Source: Alteromonas sp. MMG017
Lineage (GTDB): Bacteria; Pseudomonadota; Gammaproteobacteria; Enterobacterales; Alteromonadaceae
DNA length: 64,000 nucleotides
Direction: 5' to 3'
Assembly: GCF_018100795.1 (NCBI RefSeq)
Contig: NZ_JAGJDY010000012.1
Span: 93,226-157,225, forward strand
Under the pieces are notes generated by a model. That model was given only the letters and a program-made list of their open reading frames with translations, ran no database searches and had not been told where the DNA came from. This document shows positions 7,451 through 16,688 of this stretch, one piece after another. Every line of letters starts with the position of its first letter. The stretch's first letter is position 1. Position numbers and translations under genes: made by a program.

Positions 7451-9724
7451 ATGATAAAACCTTACTTCTTACTAATGTTTAGCTTGTTTTTCTCTGCAAG
7501 CATTATGGCTGAAACACAAACATTTCGACTGAGTGATTTTTATGCTGGTGACAGTATTGCGCGCTTAGAAGGGAAGTCTAGTAGCGTAGATATCGCAATA
7601 CCGCTAAGTGCCATTAGTGACATATCAAAAGCGTCTCTTAAATTAGAAATTGTGAGTTCACAAGCGCTAATTGAGAAACGTTCACAAATGTATGTGCGAT
7701 TTAACAATGCCACTATTGGGCAGATAGCCTATGCCCCAAATCAACCCAATATTATCTCTACAATTGATATTCCTTCTCAGCTTTGGCGAGAAGGCTTTAA
7801 CAATTTAACGTTGGCGGCCAGCCACCAATACGCGATGCAATGCGTCAATGGTAACTCGCCGGAATTATGGAGCGAGGTGAACCTTTACACTTCTTCGCTC
7901 ACAGTCGACGCCGATATAGATGTAGATGATTTTGGCATTAAAGATTTATCCGGATTCTTTAGTGCAGGCATTGGCGGGCAGCGTAGTGTTCAGTTACTCA
8001 GTGCTGAAGATGCTGATAGCGGTATTATTGAAAATACGTTGCCACTAGTAGCGCAAGCGCTGGCACTCAGAAACCAATATCAACCTCTTGGTGTCATGCA
8101 TACGCACATTCCACAAGGATATGTTTTACCTAAAGTGATTCAAGAAGAAGAGGGATTTTGGAGTGAAAATAGAATAGATGCATATGAAAAAACAGCGTGG
8201 TATTTAGATGAAACCAAGACGCGAGAGATTCATGTTCTGGTAGGGAATAAGCAAGCATTGTCGCCAGTACTATCTGACGCGATGGTAAATGAAATTAACG
8301 GCCCTTTTCTAAAAGTGCAACGCACCGAAGCGTTTGTCGCTGCTGATAAAACCTGGGTACCAGCAGCGTATCGGCTTATTGTCAGCGGAAATAATAATGA
8401 TGAGGTTTTAGACGCAGCGAAAGCTTTGTCGGTAATGGATGATGTATTAAACCCTGGTGCTCGCACTATTGTTCGTTCTCAAACGCAAATGGACGCAATA
8501 GGGTTACAACAAACTGCTGCATTGCAACCTGGTGAAAGTTACACCTTCAGCGATTTAGGGGTATCTAGCGATCAGTTTGTTGATGAAGGGCGCTTTGAGA
8601 AAAATGTCACAATGAAGCTACCTGCTGATTTCTTTGTACCGGAAAATGCCAGCGTAGCGTTTCTTCTCGATTTCGGTTATGGGGCGGGCATTGGCCCGGG
8701 CTCTTCAATGAACGTTAGTGTGAATGGTGAACTCGTTCATGGCTTGTACCTTGGCGAGGTGAATGGTGAATCTTTTAGAGATTATCAACTGAAGATCCCT
8801 GCACGTTTTTTTAAAGGCGGAACGAACAACGTCAGCTTTATCATTACTATGCGCCCGCCTGTTTCTGGGCTCGCGTGTAACGATGTGCAAGGCTCTCATC
8901 TGTTGTTCCAATTTAACAACAGCTCTAGCATACAACTTCCCCAAGCAGGTCATGTAGCCGTGCAGCCTGATTTGGGCTTATTTGGTGATACGGGGTATCC
9001 TTTAGCACGCTTTAATTCAGCGCCTAAAAGCCAAATATTTATACCATCTAACGACTATTTAGACAGTGCACTGACCCTTGCTGGCAAGCTTGCTCAAGTT
9101 GCAAAAATTCCCCTGCTGAATCTTTCAATCACTAAAGATGCCAGTGAAGGTGAGGGCTCATTAATTGTATTAGGAAGCCCAGAAACACTAAACAACCTTG
9201 AACAAGATAGTTTTGTTACTGCCATTGGAAATACTAAGCGTTGGCCCTACCGCGCACAAAATATGTTGTACAACCGTGTGAGGGATTTCAGCAACGATAA
9301 ATCCTACCGCCAAATGCTTACCGAAGGCACTACAGTGCAGGAAAGTGACTTGGGCGACAATGCGGTGTTTGTGGCACAGCGTCACCCCAATGGCACAAAT
9401 TCCGACACCCTGTTTTTATTGGTTGCACAAACACCTGAAAAATTGGCCGCCAGAGTGGATGATTTGATTAGTTTGTCTTTGTGGGGACAAATGGCTGGCG
9501 ACTTCTTCGTTTGGAATGATAACGAATCACCATTGCTGGTTATGCAGGTTAACGATAAATATGAAATGGGTGAGCCGGACGATGTTTTACTTACCCTTCG
9601 CTTGTGGTTGTCTAACAATCCTTGGTATTGGTTAGTCACCTTCATGGTACTAGTATTCTTCGTCAGCTTATTCATTTACTTGTTGCTACGACGCCGCAAT
9701 AAAAAAGCACAAGATTCATGGTAG
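7451..9724 (+). CDS. bcsB: Cellulose synthase periplasmic subunit BcsB
   Basis: A 757-residue partner of BcsA that guides the glucan through the periplasm and is anchored by one C-terminal helix. It has a signal peptide (MIKPYFLLMFSLFFSASIMA), long beta-rich carbohydrate-binding regions, and a terminal helix near WYWLVTFMVLVFFVSLF followed by a basic RRRNKK stop-transfer. The start is ATG 7451, two bases after bcsA, with AAGGAA upstream; the open frame extends further 5' inside bcsA but that part is not coding. It overlaps bcsZ by 7 bases. Confidence 0.92.
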   Translation: MIKPYFLLMFSLFFSASIMAETQTFRLSDFYAGDSIARLEGKSSSVDIAIPLSAISDISKASLKLEIVSSQALIEKRSQMYVRFNNATIGQIAYAPNQPNIISTIDIPSQLWREGFNNLTLAASHQYAMQCVNGNSPELWSEVNLYTSSLTVDADIDVDDFGIKDLSGFFSAGIGGQRSVQLLSAEDADSGIIENTLPLVAQALALRNQYQPLGVMHTHIPQGYVLPKVIQEEEGFWSENRIDAYEKTAWYLDETKTREIHVLVGNKQALSPVLSDAMVNEINGPFLKVQRTEAFVAADKTWVPAAYRLIVSGNNNDEVLDAAKALSVMDDVLNPGARTIVRSQTQMDAIGLQQTAALQPGESYTFSDLGVSSDQFVDEGRFEKNVTMKLPADFFVPENASVAFLLDFGYGAGIGPGSSMNVSVNGELVHGLYLGEVNGESFRDYQLKIPARFFKGGTNNVSFIITMRPPVSGLACNDVQGSHLLFQFNNSSSIQLPQAGHVAVQPDLGLFGDTGYPLARFNSAPKSQIFIPSNDYLDSALTLAGKLAQVAKIPLLNLSITKDASEGEGSLIVLGSPETLNNLEQDSFVTAIGNTKRWPYRAQNMLYNRVRDFSNDKSYRQMLTEGTTVQESDLGDNAVFVAQRHPNGTNSDTLFLLVAQTPEKLAARVDDLISLSLWGQMAGDFFVWNDNESPLLVMQVNDKYEMGEPDDVLLTLRLWLSNNPWYWLVTFMVLVFFVSLFIYLLLRRRNKKAQDSW

Positions 9725-10776
9725 CGGGTAGCAGGGGCATGCGGTTCATTCGACTCGTCGGCCTGTTTGGGCTGCTAGGTATTTTGGTGTCATGTAGCAA
9801 CCCTAAAGAGCGTGAAATACAAGAAGCATTTCAAGCTTATAAAGCCTTATTCATCGACAATGGTCGTGTCATCGATACAGGTAATGGCGATGTATCTCAT
9901 AGTGAGGGGCAAGGTTATGGTTTGTTGTTCGCCGTTGCTGCAAGCGATAGAGCAGCGTTTGATGGTATATGGACGTGGACTCACACTGTACTTCAGCGAA
10001 ACGATAAGCTATTTCATTGGCGCTACCGCCCCTGTGAAAGTAAAAATAAGCAATGTATAGACGACCCTAACAACGCCTCAGATGGCGACATACTTATTGC
10101 TTGGGCACTATTGCGTGCAGCTGATAAGTGGGGAGACAAAAGCTATCGGCGTGATGCTCAAGCCATCATAACGGCAATAGAAGAAAAGCTGTTTATTGAA
10201 ACCGAAGAGTACCTAGTGCTGTTGCCGGGAGAATTCGGTTTTAACAGTGATAAGAATAGTGATGAGGGCATGCAAGTCAATTTGTCTTATTGGGTGTTTC
10301 CTGCCATTGACGCGATTGCAGAGGTTTCGTCTAAGCCGCTTCGCTGGAAAGCATTACACAGTAGTGGTACTGCGTTTATTTACAAAGCGCGCTTTTCTGA
10401 ACACAAACTGCCGCCCGACTGGTTAAGAGTGAACGAAGGTGAGTTGTCTTTAACCAATACGGTTTCTCAGGAATACGGTTTTAATGCCTGTCGTATACCC
10501 CTTCACCTTGCGTGGGCAGGTATTGATGATGCGGCATTTTATTCTGATTTTAAACGCTGGTGGGATATAGAAAGCACACCGGCTACGGTCAATTTAATCA
10601 CAAACGACACGGCTGAATATTCGATGACACCAGGGATGAAAGCGGTTGAGTCTGCGGTAAAACATATTATTGATGATAGCCCACTGTCACTTCCATCGAT
10701 TGACAGAAATATGGATTATTATTCAGCGAGTTTAACCTTGCTTTCTATGATTGCTGTTATGGATGCCAAGTCTTAA
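9718..10776 (+). CDS. bcsZ: Cellulase BcsZ (GH8 endoglucanase), predicted lipoprotein
   Basis: A 352-residue endo-beta-1,4-glucanase of family GH8 that trims or edits nascent cellulose in the periplasm. SEGQGYG around Glu63 holds the family's catalytic acid, and the NASDGDILIAWAL motif at 119-131 is typical. The N-terminus ends in LVSC (Cys26), a lipobox, so the enzyme is probably membrane-anchored rather than free. In the YGFNACRIPL segment an Asn stands near where E. coli BcsZ has its catalytic Asp; GH8 subfamilies differ here, so I draw no conclusion. The start is ATG 9718 or ATG 9739. Its stop overlaps the bcsC start as TAATG. Confidence 0.9.
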   Translation: MVAGSRGMRFIRLVGLFGLLGILVSCSNPKEREIQEAFQAYKALFIDNGRVIDTGNGDVSHSEGQGYGLLFAVAASDRAAFDGIWTWTHTVLQRNDKLFHWRYRPCESKNKQCIDDPNNASDGDILIAWALLRAADKWGDKSYRRDAQAIITAIEEKLFIETEEYLVLLPGEFGFNSDKNSDEGMQVNLSYWVFPAIDAIAEVSSKPLRWKALHSSGTAFIYKARFSEHKLPPDWLRVNEGELSLTNTVSQEYGFNACRIPLHLAWAGIDDAAFYSDFKRWWDIESTPATVNLITNDTAEYSMTPGMKAVESAVKHIIDDSPLSLPSIDRNMDYYSASLTLLSMIAVMDAKS

Positions 10777-13286
10777 TGCCTTCACTACTTTATTGCGAAA
10801 AGCGCCCATCAAAACTTTTTTTAGCCATGTTGTCGGCCAGTATGGTAGGCACGATGTTAGGCGGCGCCCAAGTCAGCGCTCAAGTCTCAACTACGTATAA
10901 AGAGCAACAAGATAGACAAGGACAAGTAACGCAATATGGCAAACCTGATGTTACGGGGTTGTGGTATCACATTAATCAAAAACAGACACAACTAGCAAAC
11001 CAAGAATTAGGCCGACTTAAAAGCGCGTTTCCGCAATGGATAGTACCTAGCGACATTGAAACGGCATTGTATCAATTGAACAACCCTTCCAAGCCCTCTG
11101 ATGTTGTTACAAATCAGGCTGCTTCGAATCCGGGGTCCTCAAAAACGCCATCGAAAAACAAGGTGGCGAAAGACGTACCACTGCAAAAATTTGCACAAAA
11201 AACCTCCGCGCAGCGTGCACTCATTAGCGCAGGTGAGCTTACGCAGTTATCAACGTTAGCTAACAACCTAGCCCGTTACGATTATCACATGTTATTGGGG
11301 TGGACTGCCCTAGACAAAGGCTTGCTAAGCGATGCTCAGCATCATTTTGAGCGTGCTGAAGCCTTACATGAAACTGTAGTGCAGAAAAAAGGCGTGGTTG
11401 ATGGCAAGCGTGCCATTGTGAATGCGCGTATTCAAAGTGCTCTTGGCAACAGCGCTAGCAACGTAAACATAAAAGACAGCATTACCAGAGAAAGCACGGC
11501 GCAACTCAAGTCGATGTTGTTGGGTGCCAATGGCCAGCAGGTGAGTGAAACGCTACTGGGCGAAGCCTGGAAGCGTTATGACGCCGAACGCTATCAAGGG
11601 GCTTATGTGTTATTTGTACTGTTAGATAATCATGAAGGCGTGTGGCTGAGTCTGCGGGGGCAGGGGGAGAATGCAAAGGCGGGGGCTTATGCGTGTGAAC
11701 AAGCAAGCTCGCAAAAATTCCTCACTCGCTGCGCTGATTTTTTAGCTTCCGAGCAGGCCGAATATTACAACAACGGGCAATTCCAGCGCAGTGTAGATAC
11801 AGGATTAGCATTGCGAGATATTCGGCGTTTAAGCCCTGATGAACAAGCGCTGTTGGGCTGGAGTGCGTCACAAGCAAGCACGAGTCTTACCGATGAAAAT
11901 GCTCAAATTGCCAGAGATGCTTTTTCCGCTACTCTTGCATCACAACGTACTGCAGGTGAGGCGAGTAACATCGATATCGCCAATGCGCTTGTACGGTTAG
12001 AAAATGCCGAGGGGCGTGCTGCATTAGCTGAAAAATACCCTTCGGTTGCACATATTTTGCAGCAACAAAACGCGGCGAGTGCATGGCCAAGAAAGCAATT
12101 TATCTTATCGTATAATCTTGAAGATGCTAGAGCGACAACAGCGCAAACTAAAGATGCACATACTGTGGTTGCAGGCTTAACTACTCGGTCTCGAAGTGGT
12201 GATGAGGGACTGGGTAATTTTGATGTGTTCACGAGTTATATTGGTGTTGGCGGTATGGTAGACAGTTGGCAATGGCAGGTAGCACTCGATTATCAACAGT
12301 TGTATAGCGGTAAGCCTGTAACGAACAGTTGGTTTGCCGATGGGCAAGCTTCAGATGACTTTGCGGGCATTGCTGGTTTTGAAGATAAAGGGCTGCGGGC
12401 AGAAATCACGTATCAACAAACTGCTTTCAATTTTTACGCTAACCTAGAGTATGAATTATTTGACCAGCCTGTGGACGCAGAGCTAACAGGGCAACTTTCT
12501 GCAACGTGGTTTTTACCTGAAGTCACGTTGGCGACAACGCTATTTCATTTACCTAAAACCGATAGTCTATTAAGTCAGGCCGGTACCTTTAATAGCGAAC
12601 AAAACGAACGGTGGGGTTATGTTATTGCAGACGGCATTTCGGTGCTAGCTGCACACAGCTTCAAACCACAGTGGTCGGTTGCGGGGACATTAACGTGGGC
12701 AAGTTTAAGTGGCGATGGGGTTGCCGATAATAAATATTTATCCCTTCGTACGGATGTGAACTATAACCTTGCGCCACAAATATCGACTACGTTGGATTAC
12801 TGGCGCGTAGGGCCTTTTTTCAGTTATTTAGGGTACGATGAAAATCTAAGCGGTTTTACTTACGGGCATGGTGGGTATTTCAGCCCAAATTATATGCTAA
12901 GTATTGGCGGGTATTCTGAACTGCTGACGATGGAAGCGCACCGTTGGCAATTTAAATTGAGTACCTCACTAGGGCTGTCTAGATTAGCAGAGCCTAGCGA
13001 TCCTAGGTTTCCTCTATTAACGGTTAATGATACGAGCAATTCGCTATCAAGCTTAAACCTGCCTTATAGTCGTAGCACGGGCTTAAGCGGTAATATGATG
13101 TTTGAAGGCCAATATAGATTATCTGATGAATGGATAGTAGCGGGGTACATAGGTAAAGCCTTTGCGGTGGAATATCAGGCCTTTGAGGCAGGGATACAAA
13201 TACGTTGGCGACCAGGAAAAGGCGAAGGCGTAACCAGTGACGAGCTAATGCGCTCGTCACCGCGGTTATCAGGCTTTGCGCTTTAG
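10776..13286 (+). CDS. bcsC: BcsC-like cellulose export outer-membrane protein
   Basis: An 836-residue exporter predicted to pass cellulose through the periplasm and outer membrane. A signal peptide (core LFLAMLSASMVGTML, cleavage near VSA-QV) precedes an alpha-helical, Ala-rich region to about residue 430 that fits degenerate TPR repeats. From about 440 the sequence is beta-rich and contains the FTYGHGGYFSPNYML signature of the BcsC C-terminal barrel domain. It is much shorter than E. coli BcsC (about 1,150 residues); the shortfall lies in the TPR part. Its stop lies 18 bases past the end of the convergent gene on the other strand. Fourth gene of the bcs operon. Confidence 0.82.
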   Translation: MPSLLYCEKRPSKLFLAMLSASMVGTMLGGAQVSAQVSTTYKEQQDRQGQVTQYGKPDVTGLWYHINQKQTQLANQELGRLKSAFPQWIVPSDIETALYQLNNPSKPSDVVTNQAASNPGSSKTPSKNKVAKDVPLQKFAQKTSAQRALISAGELTQLSTLANNLARYDYHMLLGWTALDKGLLSDAQHHFERAEALHETVVQKKGVVDGKRAIVNARIQSALGNSASNVNIKDSITRESTAQLKSMLLGANGQQVSETLLGEAWKRYDAERYQGAYVLFVLLDNHEGVWLSLRGQGENAKAGAYACEQASSQKFLTRCADFLASEQAEYYNNGQFQRSVDTGLALRDIRRLSPDEQALLGWSASQASTSLTDENAQIARDAFSATLASQRTAGEASNIDIANALVRLENAEGRAALAEKYPSVAHILQQQNAASAWPRKQFILSYNLEDARATTAQTKDAHTVVAGLTTRSRSGDEGLGNFDVFTSYIGVGGMVDSWQWQVALDYQQLYSGKPVTNSWFADGQASDDFAGIAGFEDKGLRAEITYQQTAFNFYANLEYELFDQPVDAELTGQLSATWFLPEVTLATTLFHLPKTDSLLSQAGTFNSEQNERWGYVIADGISVLAAHSFKPQWSVAGTLTWASLSGDGVADNKYLSLRTDVNYNLAPQISTTLDYWRVGPFFSYLGYDENLSGFTYGHGGYFSPNYMLSIGGYSELLTMEAHRWQFKLSTSLGLSRLAEPSDPRFPLLTVNDTSNSLSSLNLPYSRSTGLSGNMMFEGQYRLSDEWIVAGYIGKAFAVEYQAFEAGIQIRWRPGKGEGVTSDELMRSSPRLSGFAL

Positions 13287-14621
13287 TTTATTACGAATAA
13301 ACACTACCGCGAATGCAGGAAGCATAAGAAGTATTGAGCCCGGCGCAGATACCTGCGTTACGCCGAAACTATAATTATTGACTTGCCCAGTGGGCGCTAA
13401 ATATTCAACGGCATTATCATTGGTTAGGTAAACTTCTGGGGTAAACACGCTACTCGCGATGAGATTCCCATCAATATGGCCGTTGTAAAAAGCAATATCG
13501 GCATAAGGCGCTAATATACTTCCCTTTACCCCAATTGACTGAATAGTCACGCTGGTGGCATCTACAAAGTTAAATAGAATATTATTGGTGTAGGTGCCGT
13601 CGTGACGATAATCTGCATTTTGGTCGTTATCTTGATATTGCCCAGCAAACGCAGTGTTGAAAAAGCCGGTATTAAACAAATCGACCGCATCACCCGTTAC
13701 GTTGATGATGTTGTAGCTAGTGGTTGAGAAGTCGTAAGTAATACTCTTGTTCGCCACAGATAACCAATCGGCATCGATGTCGTAAATATTGATACTGTCG
13801 TCACCAGAGAACACGATACCATCTACGTCACTGCTATCTGCACAGCTTGTATCACCTTGGCAATAAAAGGTGGTACTGCCGTTTGCTGTCATGTCAGCGA
13901 ATTCTAACGACTGTGCTTTGATTTCAGATTCTATAGCGTCAAAGTCGATATTATCTATCGCCGAAGATGTGACAGTGTCTGCAATGATGCCGTCACTGGC
14001 TGTAGAGTTCATATCTAGGACAACCGTGCCGCCAGCAGCAATGCCGCCATTGGTAACTTCAGAGCTAACGAGAGCAACACTGTCAACTGCACTAATATCA
14101 CCATTTTCTACGCTAGTATTAGTTAGCTGTACACTGCCCGCATTAATATCGCCGTCACTGATTTGTGCATTAGTTGAGGTAAAAACCCCCCCCACATTAA
14201 CATCGCCGCTTAAAACGGTACTTTCGGTAATAGTGGCGTTGTCAGCTGCATTAACGGCGCCTTCAAACTCAACATTGTTAGCCACAATATTGCCGCTAAC
14301 GGTGGTTTGGCCGTTACGAATTTTTCCGTTTGTGTAGACGATATCGCCACCCACAAACAATGAACTTGTGGTTAAATCTGGGGAAAGTTGTAGGCCTACA
14401 TCAAAGTCGTTCACGACTAGGCTACCGCCAACAGCAAGGCTACCCTCTACATCGGAGTAGTAACCGGTATAGTCTTCGAAGATGAATGCATTGTAGTCGA
14501 ATGCTTCGCTCAAGGTAATTTGAGCGGCATGACCAATACCTTGTGCACTAAGTGCCAAGGTTAGCGCGCCAAGGGAACTGGCGAGTTTCGTTGAAATTGT
14601 GTGTTTACGTATCGTTGACAT
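13269..14621 (-). CDS. Secreted choice-of-anchor A family protein with C-terminal sorting-like signal
   Basis: A 450-residue exported protein. It has a signal peptide (core ASSLGALTLALSAQGIG, cleavage near HAA-QI), then the choice-of-anchor-A pattern FDYNAFIFEDYTG...GSLAVGGSLVV. Residues about 139-212 contain four imperfect 17-19-residue repeats with a (S/N)GD(I/V) core, suggesting a beta-solenoid. The C-terminus (VSAPGS, a hydrophobic stretch, then RNKLKRKA) looks like a variant PEP-CTERM sorting signal. I start it at 14621, where GGAG lies 8 bases upstream, rather than at 14645. It converges on bcsC with an 18-base overlap of coding ends. A role in the extracellular matrix is inferred from architecture and location. 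Confidence 0.8.
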   Translation of the reverse strand: MSTIRKHTISTKLASSLGALTLALSAQGIGHAAQITLSEAFDYNAFIFEDYTGYYSDVEGSLAVGGSLVVNDFDVGLQLSPDLTTSSLFVGGDIVYTNGKIRNGQTTVSGNIVANNVEFEGAVNAADNATITESTVLSGDVNVGGVFTSTNAQISDGDINAGSVQLTNTSVENGDISAVDSVALVSSEVTNGGIAAGGTVVLDMNSTASDGIIADTVTSSAIDNIDFDAIESEIKAQSLEFADMTANGSTTFYCQGDTSCADSSDVDGIVFSGDDSINIYDIDADWLSVANKSITYDFSTTSYNIINVTGDAVDLFNTGFFNTAFAGQYQDNDQNADYRHDGTYTNNILFNFVDATSVTIQSIGVKGSILAPYADIAFYNGHIDGNLIASSVFTPEVYLTNDNAVEYLAPTGQVNNYSFGVTQVSAPGSILLMLPAFAVVFIRNKLKRKA

Positions 14622-14729
14622 ATTTTGCTCCAGTGAAATCAGCAACTGGAATCAATTTTCAACATGGATTTCCAGGCACACCGAATGGTACGATCAGAAC
14701 AAAATGTGCGCATCACCACAAGAGATACT

Positions 14730-14777
14730 TTCGTATAGGTATAGATACGAAAAAGCCGCCCTTGAGGCGGCTTTTTT
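14730..14777. terminator. Intrinsic terminator of exbD, with an adjacent inverted repeat
   Basis: The hairpin aaaagccgcc-cttga-ggcggctttt (14751-14775) has T runs in both reading directions and lies 16 bases past the exbD stop on the minus strand. Immediately beside it, tttcgtat...atacgaaa (14730-14753) forms a second inverted repeat sharing its last bases with the first. That second repeat lies about 110 bases upstream of the choice-of-anchor gene and could be part of its promoter region. Confidence 0.75.
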
Positions 14778-14792
14778 AAACTTTCGAAAGAA

Positions 14793-15200
14793 CTAGCCTT
14801 TCTTAACCAGTACCGAAACTTTAGCGATACCAGCTACTTTAACCTGGTTCATTACTTCTACCACTGTACCGTGTTCAGTATCTTCATCAGCTTGAATAGC
14901 TGCTGAGTCAGTGTTGTTTTCCGCTAAAAATGTTTGTGTATTTGCTACAACACGGCGGATATCAACTTCACGGCCACCCATCATAATAGTGCCGTCGGCA
15001 TCTATACGGATAGACAATGCTTTAGAAGGCTGATCATTTTTAGCCTGATTGTCTTCTGGGCGGTTAGTATCTAACCCTTTTTCTTTCACGAACGAGGTCG
15101 TTACGATGAAGAAAATCAACATGATGAACACGATGTCCAACATGGGGGTCATATCAATCTGAGCCTCGTCTTCGGCCGAGGTATGCTTTTTTCTTTTCAT
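14793..15200 (-). CDS. exbD: ExbD/TolR family biopolymer transport protein
   Basis: A 135-residue inner-membrane protein with the family's single N-terminal helix. IDMTPMLDIVFIMLIFFIVTTSF contains the conserved Asp of the proton pathway (MLDIVF, Asp22), and the periplasmic domain ends in the ExbD-like VMNQVKVAGI...VSVLVKKG. ExbD normally works with ExbB and TonB to energise outer-membrane receptors. No exbB or tonB lies beside it, so it must pair with products encoded elsewhere. It is separated from the upstream gene by 140 bases and has its own terminator. Confidence 0.88.
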   Translation of the reverse strand: MKRKKHTSAEDEAQIDMTPMLDIVFIMLIFFIVTTSFVKEKGLDTNRPEDNQAKNDQPSKALSIRIDADGTIMMGGREVDIRRVVANTQTFLAENNTDSAAIQADEDTEHGTVVEVMNQVKVAGIAKVSVLVKKG

Positions 15201-15340
15201 CTCGTCTTCTTTTTTCTGTTACGTTCGAGCGCATTAGTATACTGCCTGTAACAAAAATAAACAGGGTTTTGTACAAAACAGCGTGCTCGTTAACACTTGT
15301 TGCTGAAAAATTGCTCAGTTTCCATCGTAAAACAACAAAC

Positions 15341-16126
15341 TTAAGATTGTTTGTGGGAAATGGCGACGCCTAATTGGTAAAAATACAACATCAACGACTC
15401 ATTGAGCGCTATACGCAAATTACCATGAGGATAAATGCCAAGTCTAGCCTCTGTTGATCTTTTTGTGCCTTGAACCAAGAAAGCGTTTTTGATCAAATGG
15501 TCTTGAATGCAGGCCTCAAAGGCTCTGGCGGCCATTTCTTGTGGCATTGCGTAATAATAGATTTTTAATGCGCGATCCGCCTCTACAGATCGTACAAAAT
15601 AATCGTTAGGCCGATTATTGTTGTCTAAAAACAACGAAGAGAAGCATTTACTCAGTTTTTCATTAAGTGGGTGGGGGTTAAGTTGCGCATTATCTAACCA
15701 AGCTTGCGAGGCAAAACTGCCTACACCTACATCGGCAAACATTTTGGGCGCGATATAATGATCAAACGCATGAAACCACTCATGGGCTAATGCCCCTGCG
15801 CCGGCATTCTTGGCTAATGCGAGTTGTCTTCGTGCACTATTATAGTGGGCACTAGCGCCTTTTTGACCGCCACTGCCAAAAGCCAACGACAATGTGCCGT
15901 TTAAAGACAGCACTTGTTCGTTAACATTTAAAATGGTGGCCAGATCATACAAGGCGTCGAAGAATAGATTCGCCGCTATTTGCTGTTCATCAGCCGTTAC
16001 CCATTTTCCAATGGTGATACTCGAAAAGTTAAACAGTTTGCGAATATCTTGAAAAGTGACATCGGCACCATCTCTATGGCTAGGGCCATTACGATAGAAG
16101 TCTTGATGTATGCGCCCTTGGGTCAC
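15341..16126 (-). CDS. CLCA_X family protein with an HExxH-type motif
   Basis: A 261-residue protein matching what I recall as the CLCA_X family: GPSHRDGADVTFQDIRKLFNF, then ANLFFDALYDL, then GTLSLAFGSGGQ. The central ALAHEWFHAFDHYIAP contains HEWFH, the zinc-metallopeptidase HExxH pattern, followed by further His and Asp. The function is unknown to me; a metal-dependent hydrolase is inferred from the motif. No signal peptide is seen. The start lies 2 bases after the fldB stop, so the two genes are cotranscribed. Confidence 0.7.
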   Translation of the reverse strand: MTQGRIHQDFYRNGPSHRDGADVTFQDIRKLFNFSSITIGKWVTADEQQIAANLFFDALYDLATILNVNEQVLSLNGTLSLAFGSGGQKGASAHYNSARRQLALAKNAGAGALAHEWFHAFDHYIAPKMFADVGVGSFASQAWLDNAQLNPHPLNEKLSKCFSSLFLDNNNRPNDYFVRSVEADRALKIYYYAMPQEMAARAFEACIQDHLIKNAFLVQGTKRSTEARLGIYPHGNLRIALNESLMLYFYQLGVAISHKQS

Positions 16127-16128
16127 AG

Positions 16129-16668
16129 CTAACCCGCTAACGATATAAGCAGTTGTTCACACCATGCAGCAATACGCTCATCTGATTTGTCGTATTGGTT
16201 TTCGTCGTCTAACGAAAGCCCTAAAAACTGTGACTTGTCTTCGGTCAATGCTTTAGATGCGGTGAACTCATAGCCCTCGTTGGGCCAATAACCAATGATA
16301 GTGCAGTTGGATGGGGCGATAGCGTCGTGCAGCATGCCCAAGGCGTCTTGAAACCAATCAGCATAACCAAGTTGGTCGCCCATGCCATACAAAGCCACGG
16401 TTTTACCTTCCAAATTAAGCTGGTGGGCTTCTTCCCAGTGAGATTCCCAGTCTTCTTGCAGTTCACCAAAGTCCCAGGTAGAAATACCAAAGATAATAAC
16501 GTCGTAGTCGGCGGTTCTAGCCAAACTCACATCTTTAATGTTGTGAACATCTACAATGTCTTCGTCGAATAAGCTGTTCAATTGTGCCTGAATTTTTTCC
16601 GCTGCCATTTCCGTATAACAGGTTGTTGAACCGTAGAACAAGCCAATCGACAGCGCATTATCACTCAT
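16129..16668 (-). CDS. fldB: Flavodoxin FldB
   Basis: A 179-residue FMN-binding electron carrier of the cytoplasm. The phosphate-binding loop [15 protein letters not shown] lies near the N-terminus. The flavin-contacting [13 protein letters not shown] and [20 protein letters not shown] are nearly identical in pattern to E. coli FldB, as is [17 protein letters not shown] near the end. It is the first gene of a pair with the CLCA_X gene and begins 20 bases after the PhoD-like gene ends, so all three may share a transcript. Confidence 0.9.
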   Translation of the reverse strand: MSDNALSIGLFYGSTTCYTEMAAEKIQAQLNSLFDEDIVDVHNIKDVSLARTADYDVIIFGISTWDFGELQEDWESHWEEAHQLNLEGKTVALYGMGDQLGYADWFQDALGMLHDAIAPSNCTIIGYWPNEGYEFTASKALTEDKSQFLGLSLDDENQYDKSDERIAAWCEQLLISLAG

Positions 16669-16688
16669 GAAAACCTCTTTCGTACAAA

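Noticed and set aside
13870..14337. 155-codon open frame antisense to the choice-of-anchor A gene
   Set aside because: It is a by-product of the repeat-rich coding on the other strand; no ribosome site, and the composition mirrors the repeats.
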